Shown here: in pieces, positions 7,488-15,408 of the stretch
Layout of the letters: the number at the start of each line of letters is the position of its first letter
Position numbering within the stretch: the first letter of the stretch is position 1
NCBI GenBank assembly: GCA_964393335.1
Contig: CAYMTN010000071.1
Span: 1 to 22,284, forward strand
Reading direction: 5' to 3'
DNA length: 22,284 nucleotides
Source: CAYMTN01 sp964393335
GTDB lineage: Bacteria; Chloroflexota; Anaerolineae; Aggregatilineales; Aggregatilineaceae
The notes under the pieces: generated by a model
What the model saw: only the letters and a program-made list of their open reading frames with translations
The model's database searches: none
What the model was told of the DNA's origin: nothing
Made by a program: the position numbers and the translations under genes

Positions 7488-10400
7488 ATGCATATTTTAC
7501 ACGGCACCTGGCTGCCGGATTCACATCTATTTGCGTTGTGGGGTGAGGACACCAGCGCCGAACCATACCGTCGTAAGGGGCGGCGCGGCCCAACCGCCCC
7601 GCATCCGTTCGCGTTATCCATCGCGGACTGGCTGCGCTATCTGGACCACTTCACGACCAACAGCAAGCCGGATGGGCAGGACGTCATTCTGCAACTGCCT
7701 GGCACCGGCAAGCACGTTCAGCCCTCACCCGAAGCGCGAGCTGTGGGCATGGATTCCCAGGCCGCTGATCCGGCGCTGATGGCATGGGAAGTGGCGGCGG
7801 TCACACTCCCGCCCACCGATCTACTCGATCTCATGATCCAGCTTCCGCTGCCACACGAACGGCAGGCCGGGTTTGTCCTGGGCAGCGATCTGGTTTTCTG
7901 GCAGCAGGCCGCGCTGTTGGTGATGACGTGTCTGGTCGAGCAGCGCTACGTCCCCGCCCTGGACCGGCAGGCCAGCCGTTACCTGGCCTATTGGCAGCCG
8001 GTCCCCGATGCCGACCTGGTCGAACAACTGGCCGCCAACATGCCGCCGCTGTGCCGTGCGATGGTGGCTGATCCTGCCGCCGCCCTGGATCCGCGGGCGC
8101 TGCTCGACGATTTTTTGCAGGCGGCGCTTGACGCGTTTATCCGCGAAACGACCCGCGCCCCGCGCAAGCACGCGCCGCGCACGGCGTGGTTGAAGGCGTT
8201 GGTCAACGACACGCGCGTCCTGGAAGGTCCGGCGGCTGAAAATCAGAAACTATACGAGGCGTGGCAGCGCTGGCAAGATGGCCTGGGTGGCGCGGGATTA
8301 GGGGCGTTTCGCGTTTGTTTCCGGCTGGATGAGCCGGACGGCGACGGCGAGACGTGGCCGCTGCATTACCTGCTGCAAGCCACCGACGATCCGAGCCTGT
8401 TGGTCGAAGCCAGAACGGTGTGGTCATCGACCGGCAGCACATTAACCTATCTGGAGCGGCGGTTTGACCAGCCGCAGGAAAAGCTGCTGGCGGCGTTGGG
8501 GCTGGCATCACGCTTTTTCCCACCGGTCGAGCGCAGCTTGCGCCAGCCTAGCCCGATCGGTGTGAATCTGACGCGCGACGAAGCCTACCGGTTCCTGGTC
8601 GATGCCGCTCCGCTGCTCGAACAGAGTCAATTCGGCGTGCTGGTGCCGAACTGGTGGGCGAAACGCACCGCCCGGCTGCGGGCAAAAGCACGCCTGACCG
8701 GGCAGGCCGAAGAACCGACCGGATTCCTGACGCGGGATGCACTGGTGCGCTACCAGTGGGAAATGTCCCTGGGCGGCGAGCGTATCAGCCGCAAGGAGTT
8801 CGAGCAGTTGGTCGCGCTCAAACAGCCGCTGGTGCGGTTTCGCGGCGAATGGGTCGCGTTGGACCCCGAACAGATCGACGCCGCGCTCAGGTTCTTTGAT
8901 GCGCAGACCGCCGAAGGAGAGATCGGGTTGCTGGATGCGCTTAAGCTCAGCGCCGGGACCGACGGACTTGACGCACCGGAAGGGCTGGAAGTCGAGGGGG
9001 CCGCTATCGAAGGCTGGCTGAACGACGTATTCGAGCGCCTGCGCAACCCGGATCAGGGGGATGCCCCGTCCATCCCTGGCAGCCTGCGCGCGACGCTGCG
9101 CCCCTACCAGACGCGCGGGTTTGGCTGGCTGGCCCAGATGCGGCAGATGGGCCTGGGTGCCTGCCTGGCCGACGACATGGGCCTGGGCAAGACTCTGCAA
9201 ACGATCACCCTCTGGCTGTACGAGCGCGAGCAGCTTGGCGTAGACAGCCCGGCGTTGCTCGTATGTCCGACCTCGGTGGTCGGCAACTGGCGGCACGAAC
9301 TGAGCCGTTTTGCCCCATCGTTGAAAGTGGCGGTCCACCAGGGGCCGGAACGTTTGCAGGATGAAGCGTTCGCCAAACACGTCGCGGATGTCGATGTCGT
9401 GCTGACCAGTTACGCGCTGCTCAGCCGGGATCGCGCGACGTTTGAGCAGGTGCAGTGGTCCAGCGTCACCCTGGACGAGGCGCAAAACATCAAGAATCCA
9501 TCGACCAAGCAGGCGCAGGCGGCGCGTGCCATACACGCCGATCTGCGCCTGGCGCTGACCGGTACGCCCGTCGAGAACCGGCTGAGCGAACTGTGGTCGA
9601 TTTTCCAGTTTTTGAACCCTGGTTACCTGGGCGCGCGCCAGACGTTCCGCGAGCAGTTCAGCCTGCCGGTCGAGCGCTACGGCGATCAACAGGCTGCGGC
9701 GGCGCTCAAACAGCTTACCACGCCGTTTATCCTGCGCCGCCTCAAAACCGATCCCAACGTGATCAGCGATCTGCCGGAAAAGTTCGAGAACAAGGTCTAT
9801 TGCAGCCTGACGCCGGAGCAGGCCACGTTGTACGAAGCCGCCGTCCGGGATGAATTGGACGCTGTCGAGGAGGCGGAAGACGATTTGCAGCGGCGCGGCA
9901 GCATTTTGCGCATGTTGACCCGCCTCAAACAGGTCTGCAACCATCCGGCGCACTTTCTCAAGGAAGGCGAGGCGCTCGGCGTGGACGCGCTCAGGGGCCG
10001 CAGCGGCAAGCTGGACCGCCTGACCGAAATGCTTGAGGAGGTCTTTAGCAACGGTGACCGCGCCCTGATTTTTACCCAGTACGCCGAGATGGGCGCGCAC
10101 CTGCAAGCGTATCTGCGCGAGTGGTTTGTGGACGAAGTGCTGTTCTTGCACGGCGGCACGCCCTCCGCCAAGCGCCAGGATATGATCCGCCAGTTCCAGG
10201 CCCCGCGCGGGCCGGGTGTATTCGTGCTCTCGCTGAAGGCGGGCGGCACCGGCCTGAACCTGACCCAGGCGAATCATGTGTTCCATTTCGACCGCTGGTA
10301 TAACCCCGCCGTCGAAAACCAGGCCACCGACCGCGCCTTCCGCATCGGCCAGACCAAAAACGTGCAGGTGCACAAGTTCATCTGCCTCGGCACGCTGGAA

Positions 10401-10547
10401 GAACGCATCGACGAGTTGATCGAGCACAAACAGGCACTGGCGGATTCGATTATCGGGGCGGGTGAAAGCTGGCTCTCCGAGATGAGCACTGCTGAACTGC
10501 GTGACCTGGTATCACTGCGCCGGGATGCAACGGAGGTGGGATCATGA
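7488..10547 (+). CDS. SNF2/Swi2-family DEAD/DEAH-like ATPase (helicase-like, bacterial type)
   Basis: 1,019 residues. After an N-terminal region typical of bacterial SNF2 proteins, the SNF2 helicase-associated domain lies at about 365-500, followed by the SNF2 ATPase lobe from about 535. Motif I is DDMGLGKT (562-569), motif II DEAQ (663-666), motif III LTGTPVENR; the second lobe shows LIFTQYAEMG, LHGGTP, SLKAGGTGLNL and motif VI ATDRAFRIGQ. All ATPase motifs are intact. The family uses ATP hydrolysis to translocate on duplex DNA and displace bound proteins; bacterial members are linked to transcription recycling or repair, and the exact role here is unknown. The ATG at 7488 has a weak ribosome site. 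The next gene starts in the stop codon region (ATGA overlap), so the two are translationally coupled. Cytoplasmic. Confidence 0.95.
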   Translation: MHILHGTWLPDSHLFALWGEDTSAEPYRRKGRRGPTAPHPFALSIADWLRYLDHFTTNSKPDGQDVILQLPGTGKHVQPSPEARAVGMDSQAADPALMAWEVAAVTLPPTDLLDLMIQLPLPHERQAGFVLGSDLVFWQQAALLVMTCLVEQRYVPALDRQASRYLAYWQPVPDADLVEQLAANMPPLCRAMVADPAAALDPRALLDDFLQAALDAFIRETTRAPRKHAPRTAWLKALVNDTRVLEGPAAENQKLYEAWQRWQDGLGGAGLGAFRVCFRLDEPDGDGETWPLHYLLQATDDPSLLVEARTVWSSTGSTLTYLERRFDQPQEKLLAALGLASRFFPPVERSLRQPSPIGVNLTRDEAYRFLVDAAPLLEQSQFGVLVPNWWAKRTARLRAKARLTGQAEEPTGFLTRDALVRYQWEMSLGGERISRKEFEQLVALKQPLVRFRGEWVALDPEQIDAALRFFDAQTAEGEIGLLDALKLSAGTDGLDAPEGLEVEGAAIEGWLNDVFERLRNPDQGDAPSIPGSLRATLRPYQTRGFGWLAQMRQMGLGACLADDMGLGKTLQTITLWLYEREQLGVDSPALLVCPTSVVGNWRHELSRFAPSLKVAVHQGPERLQDEAFAKHVADVDVVLTSYALLSRDRATFEQVQWSSVTLDEAQNIKNPSTKQAQAARAIHADLRLALTGTPVENRLSELWSIFQFLNPGYLGARQTFREQFSLPVERYGDQQAAAALKQLTTPFILRRLKTDPNVISDLPEKFENKVYCSLTPEQATLYEAAVRDELDAVEEAEDDLQRRGSILRMLTRLKQVCNHPAHFLKEGEALGVDALRGRSGKLDRLTEMLEEVFSNGDRALIFTQYAEMGAHLQAYLREWFVDEVLFLHGGTPSAKRQDMIRQFQAPRGPGVFVLSLKAGGTGLNLTQANHVFHFDRWYNPAVENQATDRAFRIGQTKNVQVHKFICLGTLEERIDELIEHKQALADSIIGAGESWLSEMSTAELRDLVSLRRDATEVGS

Positions 10548-11434
10548 GCTGGTGGTATCGTTATGATGACGAAGACGACGGCGAGGAATTCGACGATTAT
10601 ACGCTCAGCGACTACGCGACGCCGCCTGAAGCGATCATCTTAGGCAGCCCGGTGCGCGCTATCAGCCGGCGCGGCCCCATTGGCCAGGAGTGGTGGGGCC
10701 AGCAGTGGGTCAAGGCGATGGAGCGATTGGGCGTGACCGGGCGGCTGGATCGTGGCAAACGGTACGCGCGCAACGGCTCGGTGTTGAGCGTCGAGATCAG
10801 TCACGGCATCACGTTCGCCCGCGTGCAGGGATCGCGCTCGTATGCCTACCGCACCGCCGTGCATTTACAGACCTTCAGCGACGACGAATGGGACGATGCG
10901 CTCACCGCGCTCTCCGAACAGGCGATCTATGCCGCCAAGCTGCTGGCGGGTGAGATGCCCGCTGACATCGAAGCCGTCTTTCAGAGCGTCGATCTGTCGC
11001 TTTTTCCGCGCAGCCTGAAAGATATCGTGTTCGAGTGCTCGTGCCCGGACGACTGGGGCGATCCCTGCAAACATGCGGCGGCGGTGTATTACCTGCTGGC
11101 CGAGCAGTTGGACGCCGATCCGTTCACCCTCTTTCACCTGCGCGGGCGCACGCGCGAACAGGTGCTCTCGCGGCTGCGCAATTACCGCAGCGTGACGGTC
11201 AGCGGCGATCCGGACGCCATCATAACGCCGGATGCGCCGCCGCTGGATGCCGACCTGGACGCGTTCTGGACCGGATCGGCGGTGAATCTGATCCGCTCCG
11301 CGCCGGTCCGCCCGGATGCGCCGCCCCTGCTGCGCCGGTTAGGCGATCCGCCGGGCGCGCTGGCGGACTCGCTGCGCGATCTGTACGCCGCCATGTCGGA
11401 TGAGGCGTATCGCTGGCTGGGCATGGACGAATAA
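10544..11434 (+). CDS. SWIM zinc-finger protein, partner of the SNF2 ATPase
   Basis: 296 residues. The SWIM motif CxCx(n)CxH is seen as Cys165, Cys167, Cys175 and His177 (CSCPDDWGDPCKH). The N-terminus is very acidic (DDEDDGEEFDD). SWIM domains bind zinc and are thought to contact DNA or protein. A SWIM protein encoded directly beside an SNF2 helicase is a common bacterial pairing, and the 4-base ATGA overlap with the upstream gene, plus the GGAGGTGG ribosome site inside its end, supports joint synthesis and probably a shared complex. The substrate is not known. The C-terminal part (about 225-296) is proline- and alanine-rich and not recognisable. It converges with the ABC permease gene, leaving only about 40 bases between stops and no clear terminator. 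Confidence 0.9.
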   Translation: MSWWYRYDDEDDGEEFDDYTLSDYATPPEAIILGSPVRAISRRGPIGQEWWGQQWVKAMERLGVTGRLDRGKRYARNGSVLSVEISHGITFARVQGSRSYAYRTAVHLQTFSDDEWDDALTALSEQAIYAAKLLAGEMPADIEAVFQSVDLSLFPRSLKDIVFECSCPDDWGDPCKHAAAVYYLLAEQLDADPFTLFHLRGRTREQVLSRLRNYRSVTVSGDPDAIITPDAPPLDADLDAFWTGSAVNLIRSAPVRPDAPPLLRRLGDPPGALADSLRDLYAAMSDEAYRWLGMDE

Positions 11435-11473
11435 CGGCGCAGCAGACTCTGTCACGGCTTGCTCGGATTGCAG

Positions 11474-13855
11474 TCAGAACGATTGCGATTTGCTGATCTG
11501 CCCCAGGTCGGCGCGCTGAACGGCGAGCAGGCCGGGCAGTTCCGCCAGCAGCACGACGGCGAGCAGGCTGATGATGCCCACTGCATACGAGCGCAGCAGC
11601 ACCGTGTTCACCTGCCCGAAAAAGTCGGTATCGTAGGTGTGGTTGAGCCAGAAACCCATCGCCCGACCCAACGGTACGCCGACCGCGACTCCCACCAGCA
11701 CCATGATCACCAGCTCGACGGTGACCGTTAGCGCGATTTCCAGGCGGGTCGATCCCAGCGCGCGCAGAATCGCTAGTTCGTCACGGCGCTCGCGCAAGTT
11801 GGCGTTTACCGTGTTGAACAGCAGCGCCAGGGTCAGGATGTAGCCGAATACGCCGAAAATGATCGTGCCCATGCGGAAGTATTCGAGATAAAAATCGGTG
11901 TCTGCCTTAAATTCGCGGCTAACCTCCACACCGACCGCGCCCGGCAGGCGTGCCGCCGCGTCACGGATCGCCCCGGCCTGCCCTGGCGCAGCGCGCAGCA
12001 AAAGCATGTTGGCGGGGAGGTTCCCGCCCGGCACCCACTGCGCCGCCAGCGCGCGTGGCACAAATACCGGGCTGCCCAACGCACTTGACACGACGCCCGC
12101 AACACGTACCGTGCGCACCTGTCCCGCGAAACTCAGCGTCAGGACATCGCCGGTATGCAGGTCCAACACGCGCTGCAAGTTATGACCGATCCACACCGCG
12201 CCGGTGACTGATAGCGCGGGATCGCCTTCCAGTGTGCGCAGTCTGAAAAACGGATCGCGGTCGTCAAGCGCGATCATCGTCGTTTCGAATGGGTCGCCGC
12301 CGGTCTGCAAGATCGTCACCGGTCCGGCCAGCGCCGCCTGCGCTGCTTCGACGCCGTCCAGCGCGGCCCCCTGCGCTTCGAGCGTGTCCCACGCGGCGAC
12401 GGTGCCCAGGTCCACGCGTAGATCGTACTGGCTGATGGCGAAATAGTCGCGGAAAGTCTCCTGCATGGTATCCCACAGCGCGAAACACGCGAAGATCATC
12501 AGCGCGCCCGCCATCACACCCAGCGCCGTGCTCAACGAACGGCCCGGCGTGCGCAGCAGGTTGCGGATCGCCTGGCGGACCGGCAGCGGCAGAAAGCCCA
12601 GCCCGGCGCGACTCACGACGTTGGGCGTTTTTGGCGTGGCAGGGCGCAGCGCGATACCCGGCGGTGTGGACGACTGCGCCCAGGCCGGGTAGGCCCCCGC
12701 GAACGTAGACCCGGCCAGCACGATTCCAAACCCCAGGGCAATAAACGGAAGCTGCGGCCTGTTCACAAAACCCGGCAGCGATCCACCTGCAATATAGTTG
12801 AGGTACGTATCCATCACCCAAAACGAGTTCAGGTATCCCAACACGCTCCCGGCGAATCCACCTGTCAGCCCGATGATGAATCCAAAGGTCAGGTAGTGCA
12901 GCACCAATTCGCGCCGGGTGACTCCCAGGGCGCGCATCGTACCGATCCGCTGCCGCTCCGATTCGACCAGCCGCGCCAGCAAAATACCCGTGATCACGGT
13001 GGAACCGGCCAGGAACACGCCGGAGAAAAAGATCATGATCGGGAAATTTCCGTTGATGTTGGCATCGACCACGCCGCCGCTGGCCGTCTGGATGCGCGAG
13101 AATATACTCGCGCCGGATTCAGGCGGGAACAACCTGCCCAGCGCGCTGCGCACGGCGTCTTCCTGGGCGCTGTGGTCGTCGGCGGAACGGCCTTCCAGGT
13201 GGATCGCCAGATCGTTGATTATCCCCTCGCGCCCGGCCAGCGCCGCCAGCTCGGAATAACGCATCCACGCGACGCCAAACGTCGAGGGTGACGGGAACGG
13301 CGATGTCGGGCTGCGCCCGGCGACGAGGTATTCCGGGTTGAACACCAGCCCGGCGACGCGCAGATCGTGCAGCGTGCCTTTGATCGAAACTGCCAGCGTA
13401 TCGCCCGGCGCGATGCCGTGATGCTCGGCAAAGGATTTGAGCACCAGCACGTCATTCGCCGCCTGGAGGGGGTGCCCCTGCTCGATCTCCGAACGGTTCA
13501 CATCCGGCGGGCGGTCATCCGGCACCGAGATCAGCCGCAGCGTGATCAGGTACTCGTGTGTGGGATCGGCCTGCCAGCCGCTTTCGACCACCAGGCGGCC
13601 CTCGACGTGCTCCACGCCGGGAATGTCCCTGGTCGCTGCGATCACGTCCGGGGCAAAGGACTCGCGCTGGACCTGAAAATTCATGTAATTCAACTGGTCG
13701 TAGGTGCGATAAAACGAGTTGAGCATGTTCACACCCGCCGGGTACATGGCCCCGTAAAACGTCGTGCCCAGCGTCACCACCAGCCACACCGCGAGGAATT
13801 GCCCCCGGTTGGCCCGCAAATCACCGATCACTTTGCGCCGCAGACTTTTCGACAT
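11474..13855 (-). CDS. FtsX/MacB-type ABC transporter permease, duplicated core
   Basis: 793 residues. Membrane helix 1 at about 19-37 is followed by a large extracytoplasmic domain (about 45-270), then three helices (about 272-296, 320-345, 369-390), a short link, a helix at 441-461, a second outer domain (about 465-665) and three C-terminal helices. The two FtsX cores each carry the cytoplasmic coupling motif: ERQRIGTMRALGVTRREL (299-316) and RDELAILRALGSTRLE near the end. This 8-helix duplicated form usually acts with one LolD-type ATPase in lipid, lipoprotein or peptide export or in extraction from the membrane; the cargo cannot be told. The ATPase gene ends 7 bases upstream, so both come from one transcript, probably controlled by the divergent PadR protein. 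Confidence 0.93.
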   Translation of the reverse strand: MSKSLRRKVIGDLRANRGQFLAVWLVVTLGTTFYGAMYPAGVNMLNSFYRTYDQLNYMNFQVQRESFAPDVIAATRDIPGVEHVEGRLVVESGWQADPTHEYLITLRLISVPDDRPPDVNRSEIEQGHPLQAANDVLVLKSFAEHHGIAPGDTLAVSIKGTLHDLRVAGLVFNPEYLVAGRSPTSPFPSPSTFGVAWMRYSELAALAGREGIINDLAIHLEGRSADDHSAQEDAVRSALGRLFPPESGASIFSRIQTASGGVVDANINGNFPIMIFFSGVFLAGSTVITGILLARLVESERQRIGTMRALGVTRRELVLHYLTFGFIIGLTGGFAGSVLGYLNSFWVMDTYLNYIAGGSLPGFVNRPQLPFIALGFGIVLAGSTFAGAYPAWAQSSTPPGIALRPATPKTPNVVSRAGLGFLPLPVRQAIRNLLRTPGRSLSTALGVMAGALMIFACFALWDTMQETFRDYFAISQYDLRVDLGTVAAWDTLEAQGAALDGVEAAQAALAGPVTILQTGGDPFETTMIALDDRDPFFRLRTLEGDPALSVTGAVWIGHNLQRVLDLHTGDVLTLSFAGQVRTVRVAGVVSSALGSPVFVPRALAAQWVPGGNLPANMLLLRAAPGQAGAIRDAAARLPGAVGVEVSREFKADTDFYLEYFRMGTIIFGVFGYILTLALLFNTVNANLRERRDELAILRALGSTRLEIALTVTVELVIMVLVGVAVGVPLGRAMGFWLNHTYDTDFFGQVNTVLLRSYAVGIISLLAVVLLAELPGLLAVQRADLGQISKSQSF

Positions 13856-13862
13856 GCCGCAC

Positions 13863-14567
13863 CTACCATTCGATCTCGTCTGGCTCGAACGGGGTCGGGT
13901 TGGTGATCACGTGTTGGACTCTGCCGCTGCCCAGGCGGATCACGCGGTCGGCAATGCCCGCAATAGCCGAGTTATGCGTCACCACGACAAACGTCTGGCG
14001 CGTTTCACGGTTCAGGGCACGCATCGCGCGTAGCACGTCGATCCCGGTGTCCACATCCAGGCTGCCGGTGGGTTCGTCCGCCAGCACCAGCGCGGGGTTT
14101 TTCGCCAGCGCTCGCGCCACCGCCACACGCTGCTGTTCCCCGCCCGAAAGCTGGCCGGGATAGTGGTGCGTGCGCTCGCCCAGGCCCACGCGGGCCAGCA
14201 TCTCGGCGGGCTCGTGACCTCGCCCGTTACCCATCTCCGCCGACAGTGTGACATTTTCCAGCGCGGATAGAGTTGGCAGCAAGTTGAAGAATTGAAAGAC
14301 AAACCCAACCTTCCTGCGGCGATACCCGGTGAGCTTTCGCTCCGGCAGCGTGCCAACCGATTCGCCGCCGACCAGCACCTCGCCGCTGTCCGCCGATTCC
14401 AACCCGCCGAGGATGTTCAACAGCGTCGTTTTGCCACTGCCGCTGGGACCCAACACCACGACAAACTCTCCAGCCTCGATCTCGACCGAGACTCCGTCCA
14501 GGGCTGTGATCACGCTCGCGCCCATCCGGTACGTCTTTCGAACGTCGCGTAACACAATGTGACTCAT
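13863..14567 (-). CDS. ABC transporter ATPase (MacB/LolD type)
   Basis: 234 residues, the usual length of FtsX-partner ATPases. Walker A GPSGSGKT (40-47), Q-loop Gln92, signature LSGGEQQ (140-146), Walker B VLADE (161-165), D-loop GSLD and switch His198 are all present, so it should hydrolyse ATP. The frame is open to 14888, but the start at 14567 is right: AGGAGGAG lies about 6 nt upstream and the family N-terminus (IVLRDVRKTYRMG) begins there. It is the first gene of the exporter operon, followed after 7 bases by the permease. The promoter and palindromic operator at 14598-14663 lie directly upstream, pointing to control by the divergent PadR gene. Confidence 0.95.
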   Translation of the reverse strand: MSHIVLRDVRKTYRMGASVITALDGVSVEIEAGEFVVVLGPSGSGKTTLLNILGGLESADSGEVLVGGESVGTLPERKLTGYRRRKVGFVFQFFNLLPTLSALENVTLSAEMGNGRGHEPAEMLARVGLGERTHHYPGQLSGGEQQRVAVARALAKNPALVLADEPTGSLDVDTGIDVLRAMRALNRETRQTFVVVTHNSAIAGIADRVIRLGSGRVQHVITNPTPFEPDEIEW

Positions 14568-14597
14568 ACCCGCTCCTCCTGCGCGTACCATACGAAG

Positions 14598-14609
14598 GGT
14601 AATGTTACC
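14598..14609. promoter_or_regulatory. Short inverted repeat GGTAA-TG-TTACC near the ATPase start
   Basis: Five-base arms around TG, between the ABC ribosome site and the operator at 14619-14633. It shares the TTAC/GTAA core of the other palindromes but not the CG, so it may be a weaker operator half-pair or chance. Confidence 0.3.
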
Positions 14610-14618
14610 GCGTGTAGT

Positions 14619-14633
14619 ATTACGTTTCGTAAT
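14619..14633. promoter_or_regulatory. Palindromic operator ATTACG-TTT-CGTAAT (likely PadR site)
   Basis: Perfect 6-bp arms with a 3-nt spacer. It covers the expected transcription start of the minus-strand promoter at 14635-14663, so a bound dimer would block the ABC operon. It shares the TTACG-N3-CGTAA consensus with 14741-14753. Confidence 0.6.
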
Positions 14634-14634
14634 T

Positions 14635-14663
14635 AGATTATCATGCTTTTTGAGTCGAATCAA
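14635..14663 (-). promoter_or_regulatory. Sigma70-type promoter of the ABC exporter operon
   Basis: On the minus strand TTGATT (14663-14658), a 17-nt spacer, then TAATCT (14640-14635). Predicted start near 14628, inside the palindrome 14619-14633, giving a leader of about 60 nt before the ATG at 14567. Confidence 0.5.
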
Positions 14664-14708
14664 GCGGCCTGCTGTATAAAGATCATAAAAATCAACCCCG
14701 GTGAACAT

Positions 14709-14719
14709 TGCGTAACGCA
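14709..14719. promoter_or_regulatory. Operator-like palindrome TGCG-TAA-CGCA
   Basis: A variant of the TTACG-N3-CGTAA palindrome with one symmetrical A-to-G / T-to-C change. It lies 32 bp upstream of the site at 14741-14753, about three helical turns, so both could be on the same DNA face. Confidence 0.4.
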
Positions 14720-14740
14720 CCAGAATCACGTAAGATGAGG

Positions 14741-14753
14741 TTACGTAACGTAA
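14741..14753. promoter_or_regulatory. Operator TTACG-TAA-CGTAA overlapping the padR promoter
   Basis: Perfect 5-bp arms with a 3-nt spacer. It overlaps a -10-like TAATAT (14751-14756) that would serve the PadR gene, which suggests autorepression. A matching -35 is not clear. Confidence 0.55.
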
Positions 14754-14784
14754 TATGTTTCTGGTAGGCGGAGTTGAAACGAGT

Positions 14785-15393
14785 ATGCTCATGGATTTTG
14801 AACTGGACCGCAGCCTGACGACCCTGGAACACATCGTGCTCGGTCTGATTGGTGAAGCGCCGCAGTCCGGGTACAGCATTATCAGCACGCTCGAAACCGG
14901 TACCCACCGTTGGAGCGCCAGCCCTGGCTCGATCTATCCCGTGCTGAAACGGTTGGAGAAGCTGAACTGTATTGAAGGCGAGCTAGAGATGATCTACGAA
15001 ACACGCCCGCGCAAAATGTACCGGCTGACACCGCTGGGCGAGCAGCTACTCGACACGTGGCTGCGCGCGCAGTTACCCTGGAGCGAAGTGTTGGACGAAC
15101 GCGATATCGTGTTGATCAAGTTCCTGTTCATGGAAAAACGCCTCTCGCGTGACGAAGTGCTCACCTGGCTGGATACCTACGAGCGGCTGACCGAAGCGTA
15201 TGACGCGCCGCGCCGGGTGTTTCACGAAGCGCTGCTCAAGGGATCGTCGTTGCACCAGCAGTTAATCCACGAAGTCACGCTGATGGAGCTGAACATGCAG
15301 CGCACCTGGATTCAGATGGCGCGCCGCCGCCTGGAAGCCGATCAGCGCGAGCACCAGCCAGGCCAGGATCAGGACGCAGACAACCGGCCATGA
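14785..15393 (+). CDS. PadR-family transcriptional regulator
   Basis: 202 residues from the chosen start. The N-terminal winged helix-turn-helix is typical (LEHIVLGLIGEAPQSGYSII, then the wing RWSASPGSIYPVLKRLEKL), and the C-terminal helical dimerisation part is present, so this is a long-form (subfamily 1-like) PadR. The frame also has an ATG at 14755, but that one lies against the operator and -10-like sequence and has no close ribosome site; GGAG at 14770-14773 fits 14785 better. PadR proteins usually repress, and are released by a ligand, an adjacent transporter or detoxification gene. The divergent ABC exporter and the shared TTACG-N3-CGTAA palindromes make that exporter its probable target. 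The HdeD/PIG-L gene starts 15 bases after its stop and may be co-transcribed. Confidence 0.92.
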   Translation: MLMDFELDRSLTTLEHIVLGLIGEAPQSGYSIISTLETGTHRWSASPGSIYPVLKRLEKLNCIEGELEMIYETRPRKMYRLTPLGEQLLDTWLRAQLPWSEVLDERDIVLIKFLFMEKRLSRDEVLTWLDTYERLTEAYDAPRRVFHEALLKGSSLHQQLIHEVTLMELNMQRTWIQMARRRLEADQREHQPGQDQDADNRP

Positions 15394-15408
15394 CCGGTAC
15401 GGACAGCC

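Noticed and set aside
8508..10427. Long (639-codon) minus-strand open frame
   Set aside because: It lies wholly opposite the SNF2 ATPase gene, whose motifs are complete. Long antisense frames are expected opposite GC-rich coding DNA, and its product shows no family.
14568..14888. N-terminal extension of the ABC ATPase frame to 14888
   Set aside because: It would run through the promoter, operators and start of the divergent PadR gene; the true start at 14567 has a strong ribosome site and the family N-terminus.
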